Positions 21,479-31,921 of a stretch of DNA of 64,000 bases are shown here, in pieces (position 1 is the stretch's first letter; every line of letters begins with the position of its first letter). Source of the DNA: Knufia peltigerae (lineage: Eukaryota; Ascomycota; Eurotiomycetes; Chaetothyriales; Trichomeriaceae); assembly GCA_030247855.1 (NCBI GenBank), contig JAPDRN010000003.1, positions 62,001-126,000 on the forward strand, written 5' to 3'. The position numbers and the translations under genes were made by a program. The notes under the pieces were generated by a model. That model worked only from the letters and a program-made list of their open reading frames with translations. It searched no databases and was not told where the DNA came from.

Positions 21479-22104
21479 GTTTGAGTTCCTGCGGATCGAT
21501 ACGAGTAGGAGAAGGAAGAGGAGGATAGAGAGGACGGTGTCTGCGAAGACGGTACTTAACAGTCCTCACAAATAGTACCTCGGATGTGGGTTCCCCACAG
21601 ATGCTGTTCGGGTACGTTATCGTGATAACAAGCCCATCTGCGCTCGGAATTACGGCCGCTAGTTCCGAGAGAGGATGTATCAGAGCCGTCAATCTGTTGT
21701 TCGTGAAAGGGATCTATGTAGGGCAATTCGTATCGGCGGTAACTATTGAAGCACGATCTTCAGACCTTCCGCTCTCAAGGGGATCATTCCCAGCGTGAAA
21801 GTGAGACACCAAATCGGAAACAGTCTCTCATTTTCATAGACTCCAACATCCTCGACAAGCATAGAAAATTGTCCCTGATATTTACGTTTCTCACGAAGGT
21901 GGGAGGCACGCTCTTCATCCTGATTACGTCATTCGCCCCTCGTCCTCTAGGTATATTGATTCAAAAACAGGCTGCACTGCGTACTAACCATTACATTATC
22001 TTCGCTGCCTGAAGATTCCAATGCTACAACATTCCCAAACACCGTTCAATTTTCGGAAAGAAGACTGAAAGCGCTCGATCGACCGACAAATTCATTGATA
22101 CAAC
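21479..22104. other. Intergenic between two divergent genes
   Basis: About 620 bases acting as promoter for the minus-strand ABM gene and the plus-strand small gene. No clear motif was found. Confidence 0.4.
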
Positions 22105-22401
22105 ATGCCTGACTTCAAGGATCGAGAAAAGGTGTTGGAGAACGAGTACATCCGAAAGAGAGAGTGAGCAGCACCAACAATGTCCATTTGGCATCACCTG
22201 ACGCTGAAACCATGTAGAGCAGAGAAGGCTGCCGCATACAAAAGCCAGCAAGAGGCTCAGAGTTCGGGCAAAAGTGCTGCTACCACAAACCCTTCATCCT
22301 TGAATTCGGCCCAAGTATTGTTCATCGAGTATTTCCCAGGATGTGCTACTGACGTGCTCAAGGCATCTAACGCATCACTGAAGTAGCAGTGGCAAAGATG
22401 A
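22105..22401 (+). CDS. Small charged protein, possibly ATPase-inhibitor-like
   Basis: Small multi-exon gene: exon 1 22105-22163, exon 2 22218-22314, and probably a third exon from 22387 ending at TGA 22399-22401. The first intron (GTGAGC to CATGTAG) fits well. The second is supported by a CTAAC branch site at about 22367. If it is retained, the frame runs on to TAG at 22386. The protein is about 56 residues. It starts MPDFKDREKVLENEYIRKRE and continues into a charged Ala/Gln/Ser tail, a pattern (REKxxENEYIRKxEAEK) reminiscent of mitochondrial F1-ATPase inhibitors and related small helical proteins. Unlike a typical inhibitor it has no visible mitochondrial presequence. The family assignment is weak. 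Confidence 0.5.
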
Positions 22402-22786
22402 ATTGCAAGGTCGAGTTGGGTTCAACTGTGGTGGAACGAAACACCCGCTGCATGGAATTTGGCGACCTCGATGTACGATGATACATAATGTTTTGGAGGA
22501 CGAGGATATGAGACAATGTTATATATAGCAAATACAGTTCAAATCCCAGTAGCACTGAGTTTTCCTTAAGCCACAGACAAACGGTATAAACAGACTTGAA
22601 CATGACTTCTTGTTAAATTGTACATATGGTGATGGATCATTTGATTATCCGAAAGTGCTTGCATTGCAACTAACTTGATCCGGCCCCGCGAGACGCGTCG
22701 CGTAAAGTCGCCCCCAGACGCCTGCGAAGTTGGTTAAGTCAATAATTGCGACAACCGCAGGGCTTTGTAAACAAACGGATTTCTTG
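22402..22786. other. Intergenic with CG-rich palindromic patch
   Basis: About 380 bases. Around 22690-22705 the sequence GAGACGCGTCGCG contains the palindrome ACGCGT, the core of MCB-type (MBF) promoter elements in fungi. It lies about 90 bases before the proposed start at 22787, so it could belong to that gene's promoter. Confidence 0.3.
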
Positions 22787-23826
22787 ATGCCATTACTCTG
22801 TAACACCCATCAGCTTATCCTTCGAATAAGTTTCTATACAATCCTTAACTGATTCGCTTTCTCTTCAGCACGACCTTCTCGTTTAAATCCTCCATGTCAA
22901 TCTCCGAATACTTCAACGGCTTCAAGCAATGTTACTGGATCACCTCTCGAGTCCGGATCCTCGTCCAGCACCCTCTCGCCTGCAAGGCAGAATTATACAG
23001 TTCAACCTCCACAGAGTTTCCCGTCTACAAGTCGAGCTTTTCAAGCCGCCTTTATCCATCCTCCTCATGTTCGAGGCTCTTTGCAGGGTCTCAATCAGAG
23101 CTTGGGGTGGGATCATGGTTATTGGCAGGATACGTATTCGGAACGTAACCCTAAGATGTTTTCTCGGTTCAAAGTTTCGCGGCCCAGTTGTCGATCTCTG
23201 ATTAGCTGCACCTGCGTCCCTTCTGACAACTATTTGCTCCGGTGAAGAATGGCAGGATGGATCGGGTGCAGTCAAAGGAGATTCAGACGCCCAGAGTCTC
23301 GAAAGAGGCAGTGAAAGACGGTCTCACCATGCGTCGATATTGATAAGCATCCGCGAAGGATCACGCGTCGGTATTCCTAAGCTGGACAATATACTAGATC
23401 TTCAATGGATGTTTCGACCAAAGTGGGCGTGGGACGGGCACAAGAGAGAGAGGAGATTGGTTCTTCGAGAAAGCGGACGCATTACATGCCTAGAGTGCAA
23501 ATTTGTTCAGCCTGCACACAGAACTGCTGGGAGTCTTTGTTCGGAGCTGATGAGATCCTCTGGCCAGAAACGGACTTTTGTCAGTAGCCAGGTCTCTGAG
23601 GTGAAGGCGAGGCTTCATATCGGCGGTTCTCCATCTTGGCCTTTTGCCTACTCCAGCCGGCTTTAAGAATGTACTGCTTCCTCGGACGATCAAACGCAGG
23701 TTCGATTGCCACTCCTCTCCACCTCTGGCCCGTAATCACATCGTCTCTGCACGACAGTCCACTCGTCAAACTCGCATCAAAGCACTCAGCTACAAGATGC
23801 GTGCTTCTGCTCGCAGAAGATCCTGA
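22787..23826 (+). CDS. Probable undescribed multi-exon gene (Ser/Pro-rich N-terminus)
   Basis: No single long frame from an ATG exists, but a phase-consistent model does. Exon 1 is 22787-22799 (MPLL plus one base). An intron with donor GTAACA and acceptor CTCTTCAG follows. Exon 2 starts at 22869 and encodes a clear Ser/Thr/Pro-rich stretch (SPNTSTASSNVTGSPLESG, then PARQNYTVQPPQSFP) that stays open to 23249. A donor GTAACC near 23145 with an acceptor GATTAG near 23206 moves to a second frame rich in Glu/Ser/Arg. A donor GTATTC near 23371 and one at about 23579 (GTCAGT) with acceptor CTCCAG lead to a third, basic stretch ending KMRASARRRS and TGA at 23826. All joins keep phase. The product is unrecognised; short Cys pairs occur (CSAC). 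The exon 2 stretch is the firmest part; later joins are inference. Confidence 0.35.
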
Positions 23827-25405
23827 TCAGCCGCGTCAATCTTCCGCATCATGTCTCATCATTGGTGAAACGGAGAGCGCCGATCCAGTGGACTCATGAT
23901 CTTCGGATCTCTGAGAACATGATGAACCTCATTTCGGTGGGAAGAGGGCGATTTTTAAGATGTTCTTTGTGCGCCCTGACCTGAAACACGGCAAATGCCC
24001 TTCGCCTTTGTCTTTGTGGCATAACGGAAGAGGAAATCAAAATCTTGTCTCCGAGGTTACTGTATTACACACGAGAGAAGCAGGTTTCCTGCTTATTCGG
24101 GGCTGGACGTCGAACCTGGTGTGAGAGCCTGTCAACAACGAAAGACAATGCCAAGGTTTTCGTGGATATCGAGATAAATGAGGAGGGATGACTGCTGGAA
24201 ATGAAACGATTTGTTCGGTTGCGTATTTGATAAGGCTGATGGGTAACGGCACCTGCTTCAAGATGTTTGCCACCTTTGCTATCAAGCACAATGCCCTCCT
24301 TTCGATTACTTTGACTTCCACACTGGTCCAGGGATTCAGTTTTGTCGCAACAAGCTCCAGAAGTCTAGTCGTCTCAGCGTGGACGAAGTCGGCATCACCT
24401 CCAAACTTTCAAGTAGGATATTCTTCATTGCAGTGGATTGCGGGGCTGGATCGAGACCTAGGCCTTCGAGACAATGGGCACACCAAGTGATGAGGATAGG
24501 ACCTCTCTCGAGTGAGGATCAAAGCCTTGGCTTGTCTGTACTTGTCACTTGCCATTTGTTTCGGTGGGTTTGGGTCATCATCTTGCCTTGGGGTGAAGCT
24601 CTTTGTTCTATCTCTCACTTAGGATGGTTGGTGTTGACTGAGCTCTGCTGAGACGTCGAGGATGCTTTCTGGTATGACTCGAAGTGACGGACAAGGTGTG
24701 GGACCTTGATACTACTTCATTTGGAGCTCGCAGCATGCTTACTGGTACATTGGTATGGCTTGTCAAAGCAGATTTTTTTTGGACCACTGTACACTGGAGG
24801 CTGCCATGCTCCTTTGGATGGTGGTTCGCTCCTCTTTGATGAGTTTGCCAATTCCTTGCCGACTGAGAAGTGCTAACCAGATACTAGAATGGCAAGAGGA
24901 AGACCTTTCGATTCATGGATTGCGTTGGCATCGGTCACATTGTATACGCTCATGACTTTGAGGACCTATATTCAAACCTTTTTCTTTTTCATGGCTGTTT
25001 ACGGTTTTGGGAGGATCCATCCACAACTTGACTTTTCCAATACTGGTTCGCGAGAACCTTTGCAGAGAGAGAAGCGACTCAGCTCACTCCTATTCGAGTC
25101 TCGTGTATCGGTACCTGCATATATATCTCGCTCTGTCTCCCCTCAATATGCATCACTTATTTTTGTGCAAGATTGCTTCAGGAATCCTTTTCATATTCAA
25201 AATCAACAACCCGCTGTTTTACTCTGGCGATCTCTGCAAGTCGATCCTTGGTTTCTACTCTACTTACGAAGACCCTCGACGCCCTTTACAAGGAACCTTC
25301 TTACTCACCTTTCTCTTGACGCCTTTGCAACGTTCCAGCCTTTTCTCTGCTCGTCTTTAACAACGTCCCTCTACTTCGTCAACACCAATTACCCACCACT
25401 TCAGA
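23827..25405. other. Unresolved region with further coding-like segments
   Basis: Several open stretches on the plus strand look coding but have no good start: about 23918-24107, and about 24230-24651, which has a CHLC pair followed by CPPFDYFDFHTGPGIQFC. A minus-strand frame over 24037-24400 is also open. These may be exons of one or two multi-exon genes or the remains of one. I cannot resolve the model. A TATATAT stretch at about 25119 and pyrimidine-rich DNA precede the next gene. Confidence 0.3.
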
Positions 25406-25957
25406 ATGTCGCGCTCTCGCTCCCCTTCCCCAACCCTCTCATACTCTTCCACGGCAACCACCCTAGTCTCAAGCAACACAGAACCATCTGACCACAATAA
25501 CGACATCCGCATCTATGTCGACGAAGGAAACGATATACGTATGACCAACCTCTCCTCCGAAGCCAGGGCTCTTTTACAAAGGGTCACGGAGCTACCACTT
25601 TCCATTACCAAATGGTGTGGCCGATGCAAGATGAACCTGGTCATATGGGGTTCAAGTCCCCGTTCACTCACCGCGATACGGTACCGGATGACCATCGAGA
25701 GGACGCCACTGACGAGTACTGATCTTTCGACGGATGTCCTCCTTGCCGACATCCTCACCCAATTTGAGGCGGTGATGTATGACGAGATGGACATCGAACT
25801 CATATTCAACCAGCTCCGTGACCCAGTTTTTCCAAGGGAAGACTGGTTGGACTCGATCGATGAGCTGGTCGAAGAGGTCATTCAAGATGTGAGAATCAGA
25901 AAGGGGATAGCTGGGGAGCATGACGATGATGACGACGACGACGACGACGAATCATGA
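25406..25957 (+). CDS. Hypothetical 183-residue protein with poly-Asp tail
   Basis: Single-exon frame from ATG 25406, preceded by a pyrimidine-rich leader. Residues 1-35 are Ser/Thr-rich. Residues 36-165 are an acidic globular-looking segment with a Cys pair (WCGRCKMN), then several amphipathic helices (for example DIELIFNQLRDPVFPREDW). The C-terminus is a run of nine Asp encoded by GAC/GAT triplets (about 25921-25950), prone to length change. No signal peptide or membrane segment was found. I do not recognise the family. Codon use is compatible with a real gene. Confidence 0.5.
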   Translation: MSRSRSPSPTLSYSSTATTLVSSNTEPSDHNNDIRIYVDEGNDIRMTNLSSEARALLQRVTELPLSITKWCGRCKMNLVIWGSSPRSLTAIRYRMTIERTPLTSTDLSTDVLLADILTQFEAVMYDEMDIELIFNQLRDPVFPREDWLDSIDELVEEVIQDVRIRKGIAGEHDDDDDDDDDES

Positions 25958-27817
25958 TTATAGATTGTTTATTGTGCGGGTGGAGTGTTGGAGTGGTGAG
26001 GCTCTCTGTGTCTAGCGTACCAGGTGTTTTGTAACTAGGCGATGAAATCAGTCTTGTTAGTTGGAAGACTCTTTTTGGTATCGTGGTTTGAATTTGGTTT
26101 GAGTTTTGGGGGGGATTGGGAGGGTAACATAGTGTGTGTGTGTGTATCTCTACTGTATACGGCGTCCGCCTTATGGGTGAAAACGGCCATGGTGTTTAGG
26201 GGAAAAGGTTAGGCAGATACCCTTGTACTAGGCTTGGTATACTCATCGTGGTCGTTTGTTACATGACAATATACGAAACTGGTGGTACAGAGTATGGAGT
26301 ATTCCGGACTGACTAGTAAACTCCACTTTTTCTTTTGATTCGGGTTTCTGTTCCGTGTTCTACTAACTCTTATTGCGGTATGTTTTATGCATATGAAGCG
26401 GCGACTCTCTCCAGACTACATGTCTACGAGTACAATAGACCATTATTACCGTTTGTTAATTTTTTTTTTTGGTAATATATAACTAATGGCCGACAACCAA
26501 AGACCACACTTCTTTTCCCCCCCCCCCCCCCCTGTCTCACTCCAACAGATGGATGCCTGAGTGACACGACGCAGAGTGTGGACAAGACACCAGAAAAAAA
26601 AGTAAAACCCAAAAAGGGAGCTCACCAAAAAAACAAAAAGATAAGCCCTGTGTGTTCCAGAAGTCGTTTGATGTTCCGTGTATTCCCTTTTTTTGGCCCC
26701 ATGTCCTCCAACGAGATAAAAGTGACCCCCCTCGCGTGATGGACGGGTGCTGGTGATGGTCCTAGAGTTATCAACAAAGGTTCCCAAAAAGCAAGGATTC
26801 TAGAACCTCGCCTGGTCGGGGCGTCCGTCGTCAGAAGTGGTTGTTTTTCCATTTCAAAAGGACCAGAGCTGAGCCCAAATCTCGTGAGGCAACAAACCTT
26901 TTTTTTTCCAACCGAGCCGATCGACCAGGACCCATGACTTCATACAAACATTGTGATTGCTCGAGTGTATGTGTCCATTTCCGGGGCAAAAAACAATAAC
27001 AAAAAAAAACAAAAATGAACCAGGGGGGTACACCACATGCAGAACTGTAATGTCGCTCGCATCGGAACCGGGTCTTAACTTTACCCCGAAAGCGAATCAT
27101 CAAACAAAACAAAAAAAGGATATCGTGACATTGCTTCCTGGATGTTGAATCGGACAACGCCCTGCCTGCCCTTCTCGATTTCTATAGAGGTTCCGACTCA
27201 GAGTGACGAGTCCCATGACTGACTCTTCTCCGATACACATCGTAAGTTGCGTTGTGGGAGGGGGAGCAGCTCCTCCATCCACACCAAAAGGTCGACACTG
27301 TCATGCATATTTCAAAAGAGAAAGGCAGCAGAACCTGGATACCCACCTCCATTCTCGCAAAATACTGCTTGTTCTCGTCCCCTTTTCGGTCGCTCTTCGT
27401 CAAAACATCCATCCAGTTCCATACATTTTGCCAACTCTAAAAGCGCCCGGCTGCCTTCAGTACGCGGTATCGGTGTTGGACTTGCGGTGTTTTTTCGTTT
27501 GTACTGTCTTGTCTCGCCTTTGTCGCTGATGCCTGAAAAAAAGACCCCCTGTTCCTTTGACGAACCGGAACGTAAGATTCCGCACTATCGAGTGCGAATC
27601 ACTGGTACCGAATCTGAAAGAAGAAAAGAAATGTCGGTGAGGCCGGTGACTTTCGATATGATGGATCGAATCGAACGAGGTCGTTTCGAGGATGCCAGCC
27701 AAAAGCGAAAAGTCTCTTTTCTGAACCAAGGGTTTCCCAACAGAACAAGGTTAATGCTGCGCGGTGTGCTGCTTGAATAGGTCGGAACATGTGCTCCCAG
27801 TACACACAGAAAACCAT
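25958..27817. other. 1.9-kb gene-free stretch with homopolymers
   Basis: It holds no supported gene. It contains a (TG)n tract at about 26130-26144, a 16-base C run at 26517-26532 and several A and T runs. An 83-codon ATG frame at 27529-27780 is possible but unsupported. Confidence 0.4.
26517..26532. repeat. Poly-C tract (16 bases)
   Basis: Uninterrupted run of 16 C on the plus strand; such tracts are prone to slippage and sequencing error. Confidence 0.9.
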
Positions 27818-27824
27818 ATAAAAC
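27818..27824 (+). promoter_or_regulatory. TATA box (TATAAAA)
   Basis: TATAAAA, 185 nt before the ATG at 28003. Confidence 0.5.
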
Positions 27825-28002
27825 CATGTTCCTCGAGGGAAGGAGCCATTGCCATCTGGCACATACATGTGCGCGTACAGTTGATTTTCAAAACACACAA
27901 ACTGACCTTCCAAGTTGTATTCCTGTTACACATCAGCGTCGACTGTCTGAATTATTATCTTCTTCTTCCAAGAACCACCCCTTTCCAACACCGACGGAGA
28001 TC

Positions 28003-28761
28003 ATGTCTGAATCCACAAGAGTTTCGATCCCCGAGGGCCACCCTTTCATCCGGACCAGATCAGGAAGAAAGAACCGCAGGCGGAAGAGCGGCGGCAACCG
28101 CCATGGGACAAACAACACAAGCACCGGCGGTCGGCCAGATCAGGGTGAGAATGTTACCCCCTCACGACGTGCCGCCCGTGACGTCCATGGTCTATCGAGA
28201 CGGGAAGCGGACCGGGACTTGAAGAAGGTCCTCAGGTCGCGTTCGTTCACTCCGGTGAGACAGGTGGCTGCCGCAGCTCAGCCCAAGGAAGTGCCCACAG
28301 ACTGGGATCCTCCTCCGTCCACCCCGACGACAGAGTCATGCGTCCGTGGGGTGATCAGCGTGGAGGGCTACGACACGGACAGCTCGTCATCAACGGTCAT
28401 TCCTCCGGTGGTGGACCCCGAAAGGTCAAGAGAACACCGGAGGATTCTGTACGAGGCTCTCGGCCAGCCGATTTCTCTCCTGTACACCGAGGAAAGATTG
28501 GAGGATCGTCTCCGGGGCCTACCGTCTCCGTTGGACATGCCTGCGTTTGTCAGGGCGCGCGTCAAACCGCTCTTCGACGACGTCCACCTGGAGGTCCTGA
28601 GAGATAGGCGAGGGGGTGACCGCGGCTCCTCCGTTCGGTGTTGGGAACTGGCGGGAACCGTCGTGGACAATGTTGCATCGGGAAGAGCACCCGATGACGT
28701 CCCGAGGCACCACCGATCACAAGGGCGTCCGCGTCTTACACTGCGAATGGGCAAACGCTGA
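28003..28761 (+). CDS. Hypothetical Arg-rich 252-residue protein
   Basis: The ATG at 28003 was chosen because it follows a TATA box by 185 nt and begins the coding-like part of a longer open frame. The product is very rich in Arg, Pro and Ser (RSGRKNRRRKSGGNRHG near residue 20, a possible nuclear localisation signal), with Glu/Arg helices in the C-terminal half (ILYEALGQPISLLYTEERLE). Codons end mostly in C or G, more than in nearby genes. I do not recognise a family or domain. There are no introns. It could be nuclear, judging only from the basic clusters. Confidence 0.5.
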   Translation: MSESTRVSIPEGHPFIRTRSGRKNRRRKSGGNRHGTNNTSTGGRPDQGENVTPSRRAARDVHGLSRREADRDLKKVLRSRSFTPVRQVAAAAQPKEVPTDWDPPPSTPTTESCVRGVISVEGYDTDSSSSTVIPPVVDPERSREHRRILYEALGQPISLLYTEERLEDRLRGLPSPLDMPAFVRARVKPLFDDVHLEVLRDRRGGDRGSSVRCWELAGTVVDNVASGRAPDDVPRHHRSQGRPRLTLRMGKR

Positions 28762-29136
28762 GTGTATTGTTAGGGGTGTCTGACAAGAGATGGGTTCTGC
28801 TCCAGCGCCATCCGGCCATATCTAAAGCGACCGCTTTGAGGGTGTACATGAGGAGGAGCTCTTTGGAAACGACGGAACGCAATACCATTGGGGCATATCA
28901 TGGAGTTTGAGGCGCCTGGAAAATTGCGGTACCCAGGAAAAAGGTTATCATTGTTGTTAACAGTGAAGTATTGTCTGAGGAGGAGAGCAGTGTATGTCCA
29001 TGTAATCGCACCTGCTTCAGGTTACGTATAAATCCATAGGCCTGTGCTTAATATTGTGGCATATGCAGTCGGTCGTGGTGAAGACGTCGCTCATCCATAC
29101 ACCCGAATGTTGTACATTGATCTTCCAGGCTCGCCA
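28762..29136. other. Intergenic between convergent genes
   Basis: About 370 bases between two converging genes, presumably both 3' untranslated regions. Nothing else was recognised. Confidence 0.4.
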
Positions 29137-31281
29137 TCAGCAAGTCCAAACTCCAACTTCACCACTTCGTCTGCCCTCAACCAAGTATCCATCCTTTAAT
29201 CTGACTCGTTCGACAATGCTGGTGGTCGTACCAGCCATGCGGTCCTCAACAGAGAGGTTTGCACCTGCACCGCAATCCCAGTGTTTACCATCAGCCTTGT
29301 CGTATATTTTCACCACATCTTCACCAGCAGCGCACACGATATGTCGGGCATCGAACATCATGCCCGTGATTGGGGAGTCATAAGCATAAGCGTCAAAAAT
29401 TGTCCCTGTCCGGAGGTCCCAGATCTGACCATCATTAGTCAAGATTTCGCAATTAAGAAGGCAAAGCACTTACCCTGACGCTTCTGTCTGCACTGGCTGT
29501 CACGAGATGAGTATCGTCAAACTGTAGACAAGTCACGGGTCCTGTATGTCCGACGAGACTTCTGTGCACCTGGCCACTTCGAAGATCCCAAAGTCGAACC
29601 ATTCCATCAGCAGTGCCACAGGCCAAGGCGGCGTCGAAACATTGCAGAGCGCCTACAAAATCTGCGCTAGCATCGGCGGTTCGTCCGGTCGGCCGCCATT
29701 GTGGTTCTGTACTGTTCAGGGTAGTACTCGCTTGAGCAGCGGCCCAGAGCACATCAAGAGTCTGCACGCAGCGGCCTTTGACCAAGTCCCACTGTCGGAG
29801 AGTCTTATCGGCAGAGCCTGAAACAAGCATGTCTCCGCGTAGATGTAGAGCAGTGACTTCGTCGACGTGAGCTTCAAGGACGAACAGCGGGCAGTCCTCC
29901 ATAGCATCGGGTGGTGGGGGTGGAGGAGCATCTTCGGTTTCGTTGCCAAAGCCGAGGCCGTCGTCCTCGTCATCTCCACCTTGTCCTCCGTCTCCGTTCT
30001 CGACAATTTTATGCTCATAAGGTTCGTACTTGGCTCGGCTGAGATCCCAGAGCCTAATGGTCGCATCGAGACTGCCCGTAGCGACAATGTTATCTTCGAC
30101 TTGGAGACACCGAACGGATGCAGTATGACCCTCCAAAAAGCCCATGCACCGGTCAAGATTCAAGTCCCACACACGAACTGTGTCGTCAAGAGCTGCGCTA
30201 ACCATAGTGCCGAACGGTTGATCGAAATCTAAGGCCGTTATGGTGTCATTGTGGGCTGGGATGGTTTTCAAATGAGAACCAGGTTCCAGATGCTCGTGCA
30301 AAACAGGCATGGACTTTCTCTTTGCATATGTCGGACGGCGTTTTGTTTTGGGAGACTTTGGAGAAGTCGCCGTCGGTAGTTTTTCGTATATCGATTGAGA
30401 CATAAAGGAGGCATCCATAGCCTCGGACTCGGGTGTATCTACTCTTGGAGGGTTGAGTGTACTGGTAGAGTCATCCAGCGGCCCCTGCTCCTCGAGTTCT
30501 TCCTGCATCTCTTCAATCTTATTATCGAGCTCGAGCAGTTCGTGCTCGACCTCGGCTTCGTCATTCTCGAGGCCAGCAAGCCTGTCAAGGACGATTCCTC
30601 TCATATTGTGGAGGTTTGCAATCTTGTTGTCGATCTCCCTTATCTCAGTCGTGCACATGTTCTTCCTGATAGCCATCATTTCCAGTCTGTGGTTGACAGT
30701 ATTGCGTTTCTTTTTCAGGTTTTGTACCGTTGGAGGGCCCTCCTCATCAACATCTCCAGCACCCAGAAGCCTGTGCTGTTTAGAACTCCGCCGTCGGTGT
30801 CCCTTCCGATGTTCACTCTCGCCTTCGGGTAACGAGGCTTCGAAGCCTTGGAATAGGGAATAGCTATTCTCATCGTGTTCGGGAATATTATGAAGTTGAT
30901 CATCGGAGATGTAAGTGAGGGCGCGGTGGGCTATCTCGCTTGTAGACAACTTCGCCCTGACCATTTCCGAAGGAGCTTGTTGTGAAAAGCTAAGGACACC
31001 TCTCTGAAGCGCTGGCCGACGCATCTGGCGCGATATACTCGTCATAGCGCTGGGATAGTGCGTGGAGTTGTCACCCATCAGATGGCTCGCGGTAGCTGTG
31101 ACCTTTCGGCTGAAGGCCTCCAGCTGCCGTGTCTGTCCCGGGAATCAGTATTCATTGGGGCGAGCGCCAGACCAAAGAAGACACCTACATCGAGTACTGC
31201 ACCGAGTACTGAATCATCCCCGTCGCCGGGGGATCTACGTGTTTGGGAAGCATTCCGGCTGTGCGACCGCGAGCTGGCCAT
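29137..31281 (-). CDS. mdv1: Mitochondrial division protein Mdv1/Caf4 homologue (WD40)
   Basis: Three exons on the minus strand: 31281-31189, 31132-29474 and 29424-29137, about 679 residues. The first join (donor GTAGGT, acceptor GGGACAG) gives AVLD-TRQLEAFSRKVTATASHLMG. The second (GTAAGT to GGTCAG) restores a WD repeat, ASADRSVR-IWDLRTGTIFDAYAYDS. The N-terminal part carries the conserved segment VRAKLSTSEIAHRAL. A coiled coil follows at about residues 170-260 (EIREIDNKIANLHNMRGIVLDRL), then seven WD40 repeats with LWDL/VWDL/QWDL ends. In yeast, Mdv1 sits on the outer mitochondrial membrane, binds Fis1 through its N-terminus and recruits the dynamin Dnm1 for fission. The upstream in-frame ATG at 31452 is an alternative start. 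The gene diverges from chorismate mutase across a 640-bp promoter. Confidence 0.93.
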
Positions 31282-31465
31282 ACAGCTGCTATTCTGCGCT
31301 GGCAGAGGAGGTTTTTCTAGGATCGCGTCTGGGCCGTGGTGTAGGGATGTGGACGTGTTGAACAGAATGACGTGTGATAGGTTGGCTGCAGGCTTTGAGG
31401 CTCTGAGAAATATTGGAGCTGGACTTGTAAAGATGCGGAGGGAGAAGAGCAATTAGTGCTAGTCG

Positions 31466-31474
31466 TACTCCGTA
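31466..31474 (-). promoter_or_regulatory. TACGGAGTA word, copy 2 (reads TACTCCGTA on +)
   Basis: Perfect copy in the divergent promoter, in opposite orientation to the copy at 31521, 46 bases away. Confidence 0.45.
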
Positions 31475-31520
31475 GTTGGGTGCGCGTTTACCTAAGCCTG
31501 CAGCAGTAGTAGGTGGTGTG

Positions 31521-31529
31521 TACGGAGTA
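31521..31529 (+). promoter_or_regulatory. TACGGAGTA word, copy 3
   Basis: Perfect copy in the divergent promoter, three bases before a TACCTAGGTA palindrome. Confidence 0.45.
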
Positions 31530-31532
31530 TTG

Positions 31533-31542
31533 TACCTAGGTA
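31533..31542. promoter_or_regulatory. TACCTAGGTA palindrome, copy 2
   Basis: Perfect 10-base inverted repeat next to TACGGAGTA in the mdv1/chorismate mutase promoter; the same two words also occur about 200 bases apart near 5150-5363. Confidence 0.4.
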
Positions 31543-31921
31543 AGGTACAAGGAGTGAACTTGTCGACAAGGTACAGACGGAGTGTGGAGTGGGTAGTACG
31601 GAATACGAATTGGTGCTGGTCCTGTTCCGTGCATGTTCGCAACAGCACAACGAAGGTCGAGGTGAAGCGCAGTTTTCTGACGTACTTTACGGAGTCAAAA
31701 TCCCAGCGGATATGGACGTCGGGCCTCGCACTGTTATTGCTGACGGTTGACTGCCTGATCGGAAATCGACCTTGGTGTTTTCCTACTTCACATATACATT
31801 AATATGGCCCTGGAGCTTCTCTGTCTCTCTCTCTGTCCGTGCTTTAGATCGTGATTACGCCTACTTACTTTTACCAGCACACAACAATTTTGCAAACAAT
31901 CCAAAACTGGCCAATTCCAAC

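Larger units (their letters stand above)
31282..31921. promoter_or_regulatory. Divergent promoter, mdv1 / chorismate mutase
   Basis: 640 bases between two divergent starts. It holds TACTCCGTA (31466-31474), TACGGAGTA (31521-31529) and TACCTAGGTA (31533-31542) within 80 bases, a near copy TACGGAGTC at 31688, and a CT-rich tract near 31815-31835, close to the chorismate mutase start. Confidence 0.55.

Noticed and set aside
24030..24420. Minus-strand frame that recalls the C-terminal part of AflR-like regulators
   Set aside because: It needs a frameshift, lacks any Zn2Cys6 cluster upstream, and the plus strand of the same DNA is equally coding-like.
27529..27780. 83-codon ATG frame with charged product
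   Set aside because: It lies in a homopolymer-rich stretch without promoter signals or family likeness; left as possible only.
28003..28761. Whether the open extension upstream to 27826 belongs to the protein
   Set aside because: It has no ATG before 28003 and overlaps the TATA region, so it is treated as leader.
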